Origin: VRUE01 sp963730315 | GTDB taxonomy: Bacteria > Actinomycetota > Thermoleophilia > Solirubrobacterales > 70-9 | DNA: 64,000 nt | Direction of reading: 5' to 3' | Assembly: GCA_963730315.1 (NCBI GenBank) | Contig: CAVSRD010000012.1 | Location: 186,001-250,000 of the forward strand | Shown: in pieces, positions 15,840 to 24,170 of the stretch | How the letters are laid out: each line of letters starts with the position of its first letter | Numbering within the stretch: position 1 is the first letter of the stretch | Made by a program: the position numbers and the translations under genes | Notes under the pieces: generated by a model | Seen by the model: the letters and a program-made list of their open reading frames with translations, nothing else | Databases searched by the model: none | Told to the model about the DNA's origin: nothing

Positions 15840-17381
15840 TCAGCGCCCGGCGCGCCCGACCAGGAGCAGCGATCGACGCATGTGCTTAGTCGCCCCTGCG
15901 GAAGGCCTGACCCAGACGTTGAGCACGGTCTTGAGCCGGCCGGCCCGCGTCAGCGCTCTCCTGCCCGCTCGAGTCAGGCGCAGGACGAGCCGCCGAACCC
16001 GCGAAGTGCGCTTCACGAACATCCGCGCGAGCACCCTGTGACCGCGCTTCGCCACCGCCCTGACGCGTCCGCACGGGCCCGAGCAGCGGACGCTGCCGAC
16101 CCTCACGGTGCGCCCCTTGACCTTCGCGCTCCGGTTCAGACGGAGGCGCGCCGGGGCCTGGGCTTGGGACGCCGCGCCGCAGCTCGGGTTGCCGCTGGCC
16201 TGCGGCTGGGCATTCCCGGAGTCGGGCAGGATCGTCAGCCGCAGGGTCTTCACCGCGCCTCCGCTGACCTGCTGGCTGAGTCCGACGGTGACCTTCTTCG
16301 AGGCGTCGCTGTAGGGGTTGCCGTATGAGTCGGTGTATTGGTTGATCACCGCCGCGTACTGCTCGCAGGTGGGGAACGGCGAGGGGCCGGTCCGCGCATC
16401 GCCGAAGGCGGGCTTGTTGAAGCCGTTCGGACACCAGCTCCCCTGCGCGGTCGTTATCGGGTTTGAGCAGAACGAGAGCGCGTCATTGCCGTACTTGCCG
16501 CCCCAGAGACCGGTGCTGAAGCCGGCGAGGAGATCGCGGCGGATCGCCCCTTCGAGGTTGTTGGGGGTATGGGCGCCGGTGTAGATGTCTTCGATCAGCC
16601 CGCCGCCCCCGAGCGCGATCGTCGGCGGCGCCGCACCGGGCGGGTTGCTTGTGCCCGAGAGCGCGATCGATCCGTCGGCGGCGAACGTCCCCGAGTACTT
16701 GCTCGTCGTGAACGGTGCGCCGAAGAAGGCGGTGTGGAGGACGACCGTCTTGCCGCTCATCGAGCGCACGTAGTCGCTCAGGTCCGGGTAGGCGTCCGAG
16801 TGCAGCGGCGAGATGACCCGGAGGACGTTCCCCCCGCTGTCCTTGACGGTCGCCTGCGGGCCGCCGGGGATCTGCTGCAAGGCCGCGAACACGGTATCCG
16901 AGTTGGCGTCGCCGACCGTTTCGAGGTGTTCGGAGGAGACGCCGTAGGTGTCGAGGCGCATCCCGATCCCGAACTGGTCCACGGCGGTCAGGTTCGCGAC
17001 GTCGGAGGACGCCGGCGTGACGGTCAGCTCGGCCCAGTCGAACCGGATCGGAGAATTGAAGGGGACGCTCTCCTTCACGCCCGCTCCATAGGAGATGTAG
17101 ATGCGGCCCGAGATCAGCTTTTCGATCGTCAGGGCCTGACCGGGGATTTCGCTCAGCTTCTTCGGTGTGTCGTTTGCCATCCCGGTGACGTCGTAGTTGC
17201 CCGGCTGACCGACGACCGTGACGTAGACGTCTTCGGGCCCCCGGCTGCCCTGGTCGACGATCCGCAGTTCGAGCGCCGACGCCCCCACCGGGAACAGCAT
17301 CGCCGCCGCGGCGACCGCGGCGACCGCGGAGACGGCCGCGGCAGCGAGCCGGGCGCGATCGGCGAGCGAGACGGAACGCAT
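15840..17381 (-). CDS. Secreted GH64/thaumatin-like beta-1,3-glucanase
   Basis: This 513-residue protein has an N-terminal signal peptide with a long Ala/Val stretch ending near GASALE. The catalytic-domain-like part shows ISGRIYISYGAGV, FDWAELTVTPASSDVANLTAVDQFGIGMRLDTYG-type sequence (residues 95-150), DTVFAALQQIPGG and later GNDALSFCSNP, which follow the GH64 beta-1,3-glucanase pattern. From about residue 410 the sequence becomes very basic (many Arg/Lys, with a C-x3-C pair SVRCSGPCGRV), a tail type common on secreted proteins of this group. It may degrade fungal or plant glucan. It is a single gene; the 300 bases after its start (17382-17682) show no other feature. Confidence 0.75.
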   Translation of the reverse strand: MRSVSLADRARLAAAAVSAVAAVAAAAMLFPVGASALELRIVDQGSRGPEDVYVTVVGQPGNYDVTGMANDTPKKLSEIPGQALTIEKLISGRIYISYGAGVKESVPFNSPIRFDWAELTVTPASSDVANLTAVDQFGIGMRLDTYGVSSEHLETVGDANSDTVFAALQQIPGGPQATVKDSGGNVLRVISPLHSDAYPDLSDYVRSMSGKTVVLHTAFFGAPFTTSKYSGTFAADGSIALSGTSNPPGAAPPTIALGGGGLIEDIYTGAHTPNNLEGAIRRDLLAGFSTGLWGGKYGNDALSFCSNPITTAQGSWCPNGFNKPAFGDARTGPSPFPTCEQYAAVINQYTDSYGNPYSDASKKVTVGLSQQVSGGAVKTLRLTILPDSGNAQPQASGNPSCGAASQAQAPARLRLNRSAKVKGRTVRVGSVRCSGPCGRVRAVAKRGHRVLARMFVKRTSRVRRLVLRLTRAGRRALTRAGRLKTVLNVWVRPSAGATKHMRRSLLLVGRAGR

Positions 17382-17682
17382 CGCCGACCTATCGGCACCG
17401 GACGCGCACCGCTTGAGTGGGAGGGCCCCAATCTCGCGCTGGCGCGACCCCGCCGCAGCTCTGCCAGCCGTCTTCGTGGTACATCACCGGCGAGGTGCGC
17501 TTCACGCCGCTTCTGGCGCCGGTGTGGTCCAGCAGGAGGATCCGCGCCGCCCTTGTTGGCGAACTCCGAGCTTGAGGCAGTGAGCCTTCCGAGCAGGGTC
17601 ATATCGCTCCGCAATCTATGCATCGTAGGCAGTCTCTTCGCGCTAGCCTTGGATCTCCGGAAACGCTGAAAGGAGGGTCGCC

Positions 17683-18453
17683 CTGCCAGCCCCCGTCAAC
17701 GAGCAGGAGCTCGACGCCAAGGTCAAGGAGATGTACCGCCTGGTCGCCGAGCAGCCCGATGCCGAGTACCACTTCGAGATGGGCCGCGGGCTCGCCGAGC
17801 GTCTCGGCTACCCGGGCGAGGTTCTCGACCTCCTTCCGACCGAAGCGATCGAGTCCTTCGCCGGTGTCGGCTACTTCTTCGACCTCGCCGGCCTCAGGGA
17901 GGGGGAGAGCGTCGTCGACCTGGGAAGCGGCTCCGGAATGGACGACTTCTTCGCGGCCACGCAGGTCGGCGCGAGCGGCAGCGTGCTCGGCATCGACTTC
18001 ACGACTGCCCAGCTCGACAAGGCGCGGCGACTAGCCCTCGATAACGGCTTTGAGCAGGCCGAGTTCCGCGAGGGACGGATCGAGCAGCTGCCGCTCGACA
18101 GCGAAAGCCGCGACTGCGCGATCTCCAACGGCGTCATCAACCTGGCTCCGGAGAAGGACCCGGTCTTCGCCGAAGCCGCCCGGGTCCTGCGGCCGGGGGG
18201 ACGGCTGGCGATCGCCGACATCGTCACCGAGCAGCAGCTGAAGGACTCGATCGTCTGCGACGCCGACCTCTGGGCGTCCTGCATCGGCGGCGCCTCACAG
18301 CAGGATGTCTACCGTGCGGCGATCGAGTCGGCCGGCCTGCGGGTCGAGGAGTTTCGCGAGAACCCCTACGAGTTCATCTCCGAGCAGGCCATGAACGCCA
18401 GCGCGAAATACGGCGTCAAGAGCATCTCGGTCCTAGCCACCAAGCCGGCCTGA
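17683..18453 (+). CDS. SAM-dependent methyltransferase (ArsM/UbiE-like)
   Basis: This class I methyltransferase has motif I VVDLGSGSGMDDFF, motif post-I VLGIDFT, then DCAISNGVINLAPEKD and ARVLRPGGRLAIADIV, similar to arsenite/UbiE-type enzymes. A Cys in VCDADLWASCIGGA could bind arsenite, but this is uncertain. The best ribosome site (AGGAGGG at 17671-17677) is positioned for a CTG at 17683, which gives the N-terminus PAPVNEQELDAKVKEMYR; the first ATG is at 17731 and is preceded by only a poorly spaced AAGGAG. I annotate the CTG start. The next gene follows after 13 bases. Confidence 0.85.
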   Translation: MPAPVNEQELDAKVKEMYRLVAEQPDAEYHFEMGRGLAERLGYPGEVLDLLPTEAIESFAGVGYFFDLAGLREGESVVDLGSGSGMDDFFAATQVGASGSVLGIDFTTAQLDKARRLALDNGFEQAEFREGRIEQLPLDSESRDCAISNGVINLAPEKDPVFAEAARVLRPGGRLAIADIVTEQQLKDSIVCDADLWASCIGGASQQDVYRAAIESAGLRVEEFRENPYEFISEQAMNASAKYGVKSISVLATKPA

Positions 18454-18466
18454 GGCCAGCTTCGAG

Positions 18467-19069
18467 ATGACCGGCTACTGGATCGCCATCGGCGCGCTCG
18501 CGCTCCTGCTCGTCGCGCTGATCGCCGGCGCGTTCGTGGCGCTGGCGATGGGCCGGCTCCACCTCGACCTCGGCTGGGGTCGCAGCAGGCACCCGGTCGC
18601 GCTGGAGCCGCTGCGGATCGAGGCCCCGCGCGAGCTCGTCTACGAGGTCCTCAGCGCCCCCTACTTGGGACGGGCGCGCAGCGAGTCGGTCGAGGTCCTC
18701 GCCGGCGGCGAGTCCCTCGTCGTCGCCGCGCACCTCACCAAGGTTCATTTCTACGAAGCCCGCACGGTCGAGGCGGTCGAGCTCGCGCCCCCGTCGAAGA
18801 TGCGCTTCCGCCACCTCACCGGCCCGGTTCCGGAGGCGACCGAGGAGTTCCGGCTCGAGGCGACCGACGGAGCGACCGTTGTGCACTACGACGGCGAGCT
18901 CGGCATCGACTACTTCCTGCTCGGCCGGCTCGCCGCGCGCCACTGGGTGGTTCCGCAGTGGAACCGAGCCGTCGCAGCGCACCTGGAGGAGGTCAGGCGG
19001 ATCGCCGAGCAGCGGGCCGCGCAAGTCGAAGCCAGGTCGCGCGCCTCAGGCCCGGGCGACGGCCGCTGA
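18467..19069 (+). CDS. Membrane-anchored SRPBCC-like protein
   Basis: This 200-residue protein has one N-terminal membrane helix (residues 5-28, WIAIGALALLLVALIAGAFV). A soluble domain follows with the SRPBCC/START-like pattern: LEPLRIEAPRELVYEVLSAP, then a beta-sheet series and FYEARTVEAVEL, ending in a long helix (VPQWNRAVAAHLEEVRRIAE). Such domains bind hydrophobic ligands. It is probably co-transcribed with the methyltransferase 13 bases upstream. Confidence 0.7.
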   Translation: MTGYWIAIGALALLLVALIAGAFVALAMGRLHLDLGWGRSRHPVALEPLRIEAPRELVYEVLSAPYLGRARSESVEVLAGGESLVVAAHLTKVHFYEARTVEAVELAPPSKMRFRHLTGPVPEATEEFRLEATDGATVVHYDGELGIDYFLLGRLAARHWVVPQWNRAVAAHLEEVRRIAEQRAAQVEARSRASGPGDGR

Positions 19070-19086
19070 ACGGCGATTCGTCCGTA

Positions 19087-20445
19087 TCACCCGGCCGAGC
19101 CAGCTGAGAGTGGCGTTGCCTCAACGCCGAATATGTCCCATTCGTCGGCGACGCCCTTGAGCCGGTGGCTGCCCCCAGGCCGAAAGTCGATTTCCGAGCC
19201 GACGGCCAGGTCGCGCACCGTCCGCGACGCGAGCACCTCGCCGGGCCCGGCGAGCGCGGCGATCCGCGCCGCGACGTGGACGGCGATGCCGCCGACGTCG
19301 TCGCCCATCAGCTCGACCTCGCCGGTGTGGAGCCCGGCTCGGATCTCGACCCCGAGGGCCGGCGTGTCGTCGGCGATCTGTCGTGCGCACTCGACCGCAC
19401 GCGTCGGGCCGTCGAAAGTGGCGAGGAATCCGTCCCCGGTGGTCTTGATCTCCCGCCCGTCGAAGCGCGCCAGGCGCTCCCGCACGAGTGCCTGGTGATC
19501 CTCGAGCAGCTCGCGCCAGCGGCGGTCGCCGAGCTCCTCCGCGCGCCTGGTCGAGTCGACGATGTCGGTGAAGAGGACGGTGGCGAGGACGCGCTGCGGC
19601 GAGGGCACGGGCCGGACGCCGGTGAGGAACTCCTCGATCTCGTCCATTCCGTCACTGCCGCCCTCGCCGACCCAGGGGAAGTGGTCGACGCCGTCTAGCT
19701 CGAGGTAGGTGCTGTGCTCGATCTGCTCCGCAAGCCAGCGGCCGGCCCTGTAGTTGACCGCGTGGTCGCTGCGCCGGTGGATGACCAGGGTCGGCGTCTG
19801 AATCAGCGGCAGCGTCTCGCGGACGTCGGTGTCGAGGAACATCTCGAGCAGCCGCGCGAGGCGCATCGGGCTCGCCGACTGGCGCTCGAATCGCCCCTGC
19901 ATCTCGCGCGCCCGGGGATCGTCGGCGAGGCTCGGAGAGAAGACGTCGAGCGTCGCGCCCTGGCCCCAGAGCGGCAGCATCAGCTCCTTCTCAGCTTCGA
20001 GCACGGCTTCGCGGGGAGGGGCCCAGGGATAGTCCTCCGCCCAGGTCGAGCGCGCCATCGCGCCCCAGAGGATCAGCGCCGATGTGCGCTCGGGATGCGC
20101 CGCGGCGAAGAGCATGCACATCATCGCCCCCTCCGACATCCCGAAGAGCGCCGCCCGCTTGGAGCCGGCGGCATCCATCACGGCGCGCACGTCGTCCATC
20201 CGTTCCTCGAGCGTAGGCGTCGAGTCGACCGGATCGGAGAGTCCCACGCCCCGCCGGTCGAAGGGGATCACCCGGGCGAAGCTCCCGAGCCGGCGCATAA
20301 AGCGCTTCATCGTCGGCACCTCCCAGAGCATGTCCAGGTGGGAGACGAAAGGGAAGGCGACGACCAGGTCGAGGTCGCCTTCGCCGTAGACCTGGTAGGC
20401 GATGCCAAGGTCGCCGCTGCGCGCGTATCTGGTTTCCGGCTTCAT
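19087..20445 (-). CDS. Adenylate/guanylate cyclase with N-terminal alpha/beta hydrolase domain
   Basis: This 452-residue two-domain protein has residues 1-280 as an alpha/beta hydrolase (PFDRRGVGLSDP, nucleophile elbow FGMSEGAM, His loop DGVDHFPWVG). Residues 285-440 form a class III nucleotide cyclase domain with LFTDIVDSTRRAEELGD and KTTGDGFLATFD, where both metal-binding Asp positions are present, and GIAVHVAARIAALAGPGEVL. The protein probably makes cAMP in response to a small molecule bound or hydrolysed by the first domain (inference). This architecture recurs in actinobacteria. It is the last gene of a three-gene minus run with the membrane protein and VOC protein. Confidence 0.88.
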   Translation of the reverse strand: MKPETRYARSGDLGIAYQVYGEGDLDLVVAFPFVSHLDMLWEVPTMKRFMRRLGSFARVIPFDRRGVGLSDPVDSTPTLEERMDDVRAVMDAAGSKRAALFGMSEGAMMCMLFAAAHPERTSALILWGAMARSTWAEDYPWAPPREAVLEAEKELMLPLWGQGATLDVFSPSLADDPRAREMQGRFERQSASPMRLARLLEMFLDTDVRETLPLIQTPTLVIHRRSDHAVNYRAGRWLAEQIEHSTYLELDGVDHFPWVGEGGSDGMDEIEEFLTGVRPVPSPQRVLATVLFTDIVDSTRRAEELGDRRWRELLEDHQALVRERLARFDGREIKTTGDGFLATFDGPTRAVECARQIADDTPALGVEIRAGLHTGEVELMGDDVGGIAVHVAARIAALAGPGEVLASRTVRDLAVGSEIDFRPGGSHRLKGVADEWDIFGVEATPLSAGSAG

Positions 20446-20501
20446 CGGGCGTCACATTACGCCGCCCGGGGCGTTTGACCGGACTGAGCTTGGAGCCGCC
20501 G

Positions 20502-20765
20502 TTAGCCAACCGCCCGCGCAACGGCGACGACGATCAGCACGAGCGCGACCGCTCCCAGCCCCCTGCGAAAGCCGTTGACGCCGTTCGCCGCCTCCTCGTA
20601 GGCCCAAATCGTCAAGGCGACGTAGAGGACCGCGCGAGCGACGTCGTTGACGGCGCTGGTCGCATCGCTGAGCAGCACTACCAGCAACGCAGCCAGCGCG
20701 ACCCAGACGGGAGGGTTGGGAAATTGGCCGACGGTGTAACCGCGGATCTTCAGGTCGCGTTGCAC
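20502..20765 (-). CDS. Small membrane protein
   Basis: This 87-residue protein has two to three hydrophobic helices (near 20-35, 42-56 and 70-86). The N-terminus contains YTVGQFPNPPVWVALAALLV. I do not recognise a named family; similar small proteins are found in actinobacterial genomes. It lies 9 bases downstream of the VOC gene and 56 bases upstream of the cyclase gene, in the same orientation. Confidence 0.65.
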   Translation of the reverse strand: MQRDLKIRGYTVGQFPNPPVWVALAALLVVLLSDATSAVNDVARAVLYVALTIWAYEEAANGVNGFRRGLGAVALVLIVVAVARAVG

Positions 20766-20774
20766 TGCCCAAGC

Positions 20775-21101
20775 CTAAGAGGCGGAGAGGGCGAACGGGC
20801 TTCCCTCCGAGTCGCGGCAAACTGCCCAGCGCTCGCCGGGGTGGACGACCGAGCCACCCAGCTCGTGGACCCGCTCGAGCGCGGTGGCCATGTCGTCGAC
20901 CGTGAAGTAGGGAAGCGAGCCGGTGTCGCCGGGGCCCGTGCCGCGCTCGTGCACGCCGAGGCGCAGGCCGCCCCTCTCGGCCTCCCAGCCCTCCCCGGCG
21001 TCGGCCGCCCGAGGCGACAGCTCAACGCCGAGCAGTCCGCGCCAGAAGCGCAGGGCACGATCGGGGTCGTCGGCGGGAAACTCGATCAGCGGCGTCGGCA
21101 T
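20775..21101 (-). CDS. VOC/glyoxalase-family protein
   Basis: This 108-residue protein has one vicinal oxygen chelate fold: IEFPADDPDRALRFWRGLLG at the start, GLRLGVHERG in the middle and YFTVDDMATALERVHELGGSV leading to DSEGSPFAL. Catalytic activity cannot be assigned from sequence. The proteins usually bind a metal with two halves or as a dimer. It starts at an ATG and opens the small minus-strand operon. The region 21102-21337 shows no clear feature. Confidence 0.82.
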   Translation of the reverse strand: MPTPLIEFPADDPDRALRFWRGLLGVELSPRAADAGEGWEAERGGLRLGVHERGTGPGDTGSLPYFTVDDMATALERVHELGGSVVHPGERWAVCRDSEGSPFALSAS

Positions 21102-21337
21102 CGTGGCTCAGCCCGCGGCTCGAAGGAAAGCGGGTACCAGAGTTGGTACCAGGCCACCAGGATGCGCGTCGAGCAGTCCCCTGCTCCATCCGCGCGGGCT
21201 TCGAGCACGACTGGCGGAGGAGACAACGAAGACGAGCAGGGCGATCAAGCTCGGCGTGCGCGCTAGGGAAGCGACCGAAGCACTGGCTTCAGCCGCACCA
21301 ACGTCCGGCCTATACCTCGCAGACGGGGATGGTCGAC

Positions 21338-22801
21338 CTACACCTGCCGCCGTTCGCGGTCGCGGCTGAGCCGGTCGGGCGCGACCACCTCATCCGCAGG
21401 CGCGCCGAGGACGCGGTCGAGGAACTGGTTCGCGAACACGCGGCCCGGGTCGATCTTCTCGCGCAGGGCGACGAAGCGATCGGCCATGGGGTACAGCGAG
21501 CCGATCTCGGGAGCGCGGTGATCGAGCTCCTTGCCCCAGTGCGGGCGGGCGCCGAGGGGCCGCATCTCGCGCCAGAACTCATCGAAGTACGCGCGCCGAT
21601 GCCCGCGTAGGCCGGTGTAGGCGCCAAGTTGAACGACGTCTCCCCCAAACGCAGGGCTCATCCAGCCCCCGTCGCCCCTGACGTACCGCAACTCGACGGG
21701 GAAGTTCACGCGCAATCCGACCCGGTCGATGAGCTTCACCGTCCGCTCGAATGCCTCCCCGCCGGCGGCGAGCGGGACCGCCGCCTCGGTCTCGTAATGA
21801 GGGCCCGGGTCGACGGTGGTCAGCATCAGCCAGCTCGGTCCGACCCGTCGCGGCTTCGCGAGCGTCCGGGCAAGGACCTTGTTGCAAAGCGGGACAGCTC
21901 CGGGGCGGCGGCGCTGCACGGCGATCAGCGGGGGAAGCAGACCACGGTGCACGAGCCAGTTCTCGACGAACCGCTCGGTGGCCGGCGAGGGCCGACGCGT
22001 CATCGGCTCGGTGGTCCGTTCGTAGCGAATCACCAGCGCATTCGGCGTGTGCGGGACCCACCACACCTTCACGTACTCGGCGCTGCGGCCGATCTCCTCG
22101 ACGCAGGCAGCGATGCGCTCCACCCCTACCTGCTCGGTCGTCTCAGCCAGGCTGAACGCGGGGACGGTCCGCAGCGCCACCTCGGTGATCGCGCCGAGCG
22201 CCCCGAGATGCACCCGAAACGCGTCGAGGCGCTCGTCGCCCGCGTCGATCGCCAATGTCGACCCGTCTCCGGTGATCGCGCGCGCCGCGAGGACGAGGCT
22301 GGAGAGGTTGCCGTGCACGAGACTGGAGCCGTGGGTACCGGTGCCGATGACGCCGGCGACCGACTGCTGTGAGATCGATCCGAGGATCGGGAGCGCGCGC
22401 CCGTGCTCGGCCAGGGCAAGGTTGAGATCACGCAGACGGGTCCCGGCCTTCACCCGGATGCACCCTTCGTCGTACGCGACCACACCGCTCAGACGGTCCA
22501 AGGTGACTGCGACATCCTCAGGGGCGGCGATTTCGCTAAACGAATGGCCCGCGCCGACCACACGGATACGACCTCCCGACTCCGCCGTCTTCGCGACGCA
22601 TGCACCAAGCTCCACCTCGCTCAGCGGCGCCAGCCACCTTGTCGGCGCCGTCCTGACCGTCCTCGCGAAGTTGACGAAATCGCCCCGGGGGTCGCGCGGT
22701 GACCGCAGCCCGGGTACCGCCCGCTCCAAGATTGAGCGCCGCCCCGAATCCGAGTTACTGGGCACTTGCATTGCGCAGGGCATCGATAGGCCGGCCCGCA
22801 C
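21338..22801 (-). CDS. FAD-linked D-arabinono-1,4-lactone oxidase-type protein
   Basis: This 487-residue flavoprotein has the FAD-binding PCMH half (residues 60-220) with VVGAGHSFSEIA, KAGTRLRDLNLALAEHGRALP and GVIGTGTHGSS. The C-terminal half has the ALO cap pattern, including YVKVWWVPHTP and ARPHWGKELDH, where HWGK is the motif conserved in aldonolactone oxidases, and the ending GRVFANQFLDRVLG. It should oxidise an aldonolactone or sugar acid with oxygen as acceptor. The GTG start at 22801 has AAGGAGG nine bases upstream. Confidence 0.85.
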   Translation of the reverse strand: MRAGLSMPCAMQVPSNSDSGRRSILERAVPGLRSPRDPRGDFVNFARTVRTAPTRWLAPLSEVELGACVAKTAESGGRIRVVGAGHSFSEIAAPEDVAVTLDRLSGVVAYDEGCIRVKAGTRLRDLNLALAEHGRALPILGSISQQSVAGVIGTGTHGSSLVHGNLSSLVLAARAITGDGSTLAIDAGDERLDAFRVHLGALGAITEVALRTVPAFSLAETTEQVGVERIAACVEEIGRSAEYVKVWWVPHTPNALVIRYERTTEPMTRRPSPATERFVENWLVHRGLLPPLIAVQRRRPGAVPLCNKVLARTLAKPRRVGPSWLMLTTVDPGPHYETEAAVPLAAGGEAFERTVKLIDRVGLRVNFPVELRYVRGDGGWMSPAFGGDVVQLGAYTGLRGHRRAYFDEFWREMRPLGARPHWGKELDHRAPEIGSLYPMADRFVALREKIDPGRVFANQFLDRVLGAPADEVVAPDRLSRDRERRQV

Positions 22802-22917
22802 CGCCGGGAACCTCCTTAAGCACGGGGACTGGTCTGGTCAAGTCTGCTCCTTTTGCGGCTCCGACGCAAGGGCGCTCTCTGCGCCGATCACCAGCGGCGG
22901 CAGCGTCGGGAGCTGGT

Positions 22918-22941
22918 TAAACCCGACGCTTGACAAAGGTC
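22918..22941 (+). repeat. 24-bp intergenic repeat, copy 1
   Basis: The sequence TAAACCCGACGCTTGACAAA continuing to GGTC is repeated at 23480-23503 with two differences. In this copy it follows CGTCGGG, so a hairpin can form (CGTCGGG with CCCGACG). It lies downstream of the DUF4242 gene. Its role is unknown. Confidence 0.55.
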
Positions 22942-23041
22942 CAACGGGCACCGCTCGACCGTGGCCATGTGCGGATGCACGCTTAAGCCGCCCGGCCGCT
23001 GCGATGGCGGCGGCCGGACGTTTACGTCTGGTTGCGGCTGC

Positions 23042-23338
23042 CTACGTTGCGGCCGTCTCCGGGTCTGGCCTGACGACAATCGTGTCGGCAACCGATATGA
23101 CCTCGTCGACAGGCAGATCGGCTCGCTGGGCGTGCTCGCGGATGGCATCCTCGTCGACAGCCTGATAGATGCAAACCGTGCCCACGGAACCGTCCTCCTC
23201 CTGGAGCGCATAGCTGCGGATCCAGCGCACCCGGTCAGCCATTTCTTGATCGCCAACCTGGCTCGAGCGCTCACCCGCCTCCTTGAGATCCTCGGGAGAC
23301 CGCCAACCTCGCCGCCGCAGAATCGCATAGGTGTTCAT
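23042..23338 (-). CDS. DUF4242 family protein
   Basis: This 98-residue protein has the DUF4242 pattern: YAILRRRGWRSPEDLKEAGE at the start, then VRWIRSYALQEEDGSVGTVCIYQAVDEDAIREHAQRADLP-type sequence and VISVADTIVVRPD. The family is a small ferredoxin-like fold, often annotated as nickel-binding without proof. The ATG at 23338 has GAAGGAG six bases upstream; a longer start would add ten residues. Confidence 0.8.
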   Translation of the reverse strand: MNTYAILRRRGWRSPEDLKEAGERSSQVGDQEMADRVRWIRSYALQEEDGSVGTVCIYQAVDEDAIREHAQRADLPVDEVISVADTIVVRPDPETAAT

Positions 23339-23479
23339 GGGCTCTCCTTCCGTGCGGGTGCCTTTCACAGCACCGTAGCGCGGTTCGGAGCGAGTCGTCT
23401 CCCACGGCCAGCGTAGTCGCCGTCTCTGTCCTTCCGGGCCGTCAACCGATCCAAAGGGGCGGAAGTTGAAAGTCCGGGC

Positions 23480-23503
23480 TAAACCCGACGTTTAACAAAG
23501 GTC
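23480..23503 (+). repeat. 24-bp intergenic repeat, copy 2
   Basis: This is the second copy of the 22918-22941 repeat, differing at two positions (CGTTTAACAAA instead of CGCTTGACAAA). It lies between the 5' end of the DUF4242 gene and the 3' end of the SnoaL pseudogene. Confidence 0.55.
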
Positions 23504-23569
23504 AGACTGTGGCCGCGACCCTAAGCGAGGGTGGCCGCAAGCCCGCCAGCGAGGCTCGGCACGGGCGGG

Positions 23570-23884
23570 TTACGACCAGAACTCGTCCCAGGCGTAGAGG
23601 TCGTAATAGTGCTCCCGACCGTCAATCAGACGGCCGTCCTTGAGTTCGAAGACGATGCAGCAGTCAACGTCCAGGTGCTTGCCCTCTCGCTCCGCACTGT
23701 TGTGATGAAAGCCGACCACGCGGCCCTCGTCATCTTCAAATAGGTGCCGCAATTCGGCCTGGAAGGTCCCTCCCGTGTCGCCCCCATACCGACCGAATTG
23801 GGTAAAGCACGCCTCGCGGCCCTCGTAGTCGCCGGCGATGGGGCTTCGCCCCGGCGTGTCCTTCTCGCTATTTCCGAAGCAGAG
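23570..23884 (-). pseudogene. SnoaL/NTF2-like protein, truncated
   Basis: The minus strand encodes about 105 codons of a SnoaL-type (ketosteroid-isomerase fold) protein: PGRSPIAGDYEGREACFTQF, then LRHLFEDDEGRVVGFHHNS and the C-terminus HYYDLYAWDEFWS. The first helical half of the domain is missing. Immediately before the homologous part there is an in-frame TAG at 23885-23887, and the only possible start inside is a TTG at 23752, which would give a 60-residue half-domain. This is most likely a degraded gene. Confidence 0.65.
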
Positions 23885-24021
23885 CTACGACGATACATTC
23901 GCGGCGCTTTTCCGTGCGATAGATCCCCCGCCACCTCAGGCCCGTCGCAGCGTGACCGGCACAATCGCAGCGGGGCTAGGGCTCCGCTGTGAAGGGCGGC
24001 AGAGCGCCCTCACCTGGGGTC

Positions 24022-24037
24022 GATCGACATGTCGATC
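24022..24037. repeat. 16-bp perfect palindrome in an intergenic region
   Basis: GATCGACATGTCGATC reads the same on both strands and could be a binding site. It lies in the 285-base stretch 23886-24170, which otherwise holds only a GC-rich repeat (24034-24063) resembling 22886-22916. Confidence 0.35.
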
Positions 24038-24170
24038 CGCAGCGGCGGCAGCACCGGGAGCTGCGGCCGATGCGGATCGCCAGCTCAAGACCCTGTTCGC
24101 TACGCAATCCGGCCGCGTAGGCGGTAATGCCCTCCCCCAGCGACGCGCCAGCTCCGGCGCTCCGCGCCGG

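Noticed and set aside
21120..21337. Short open frames between the VOC gene and the lactone oxidase
   Set aside because: No start with a ribosome site and no protein-like pattern.
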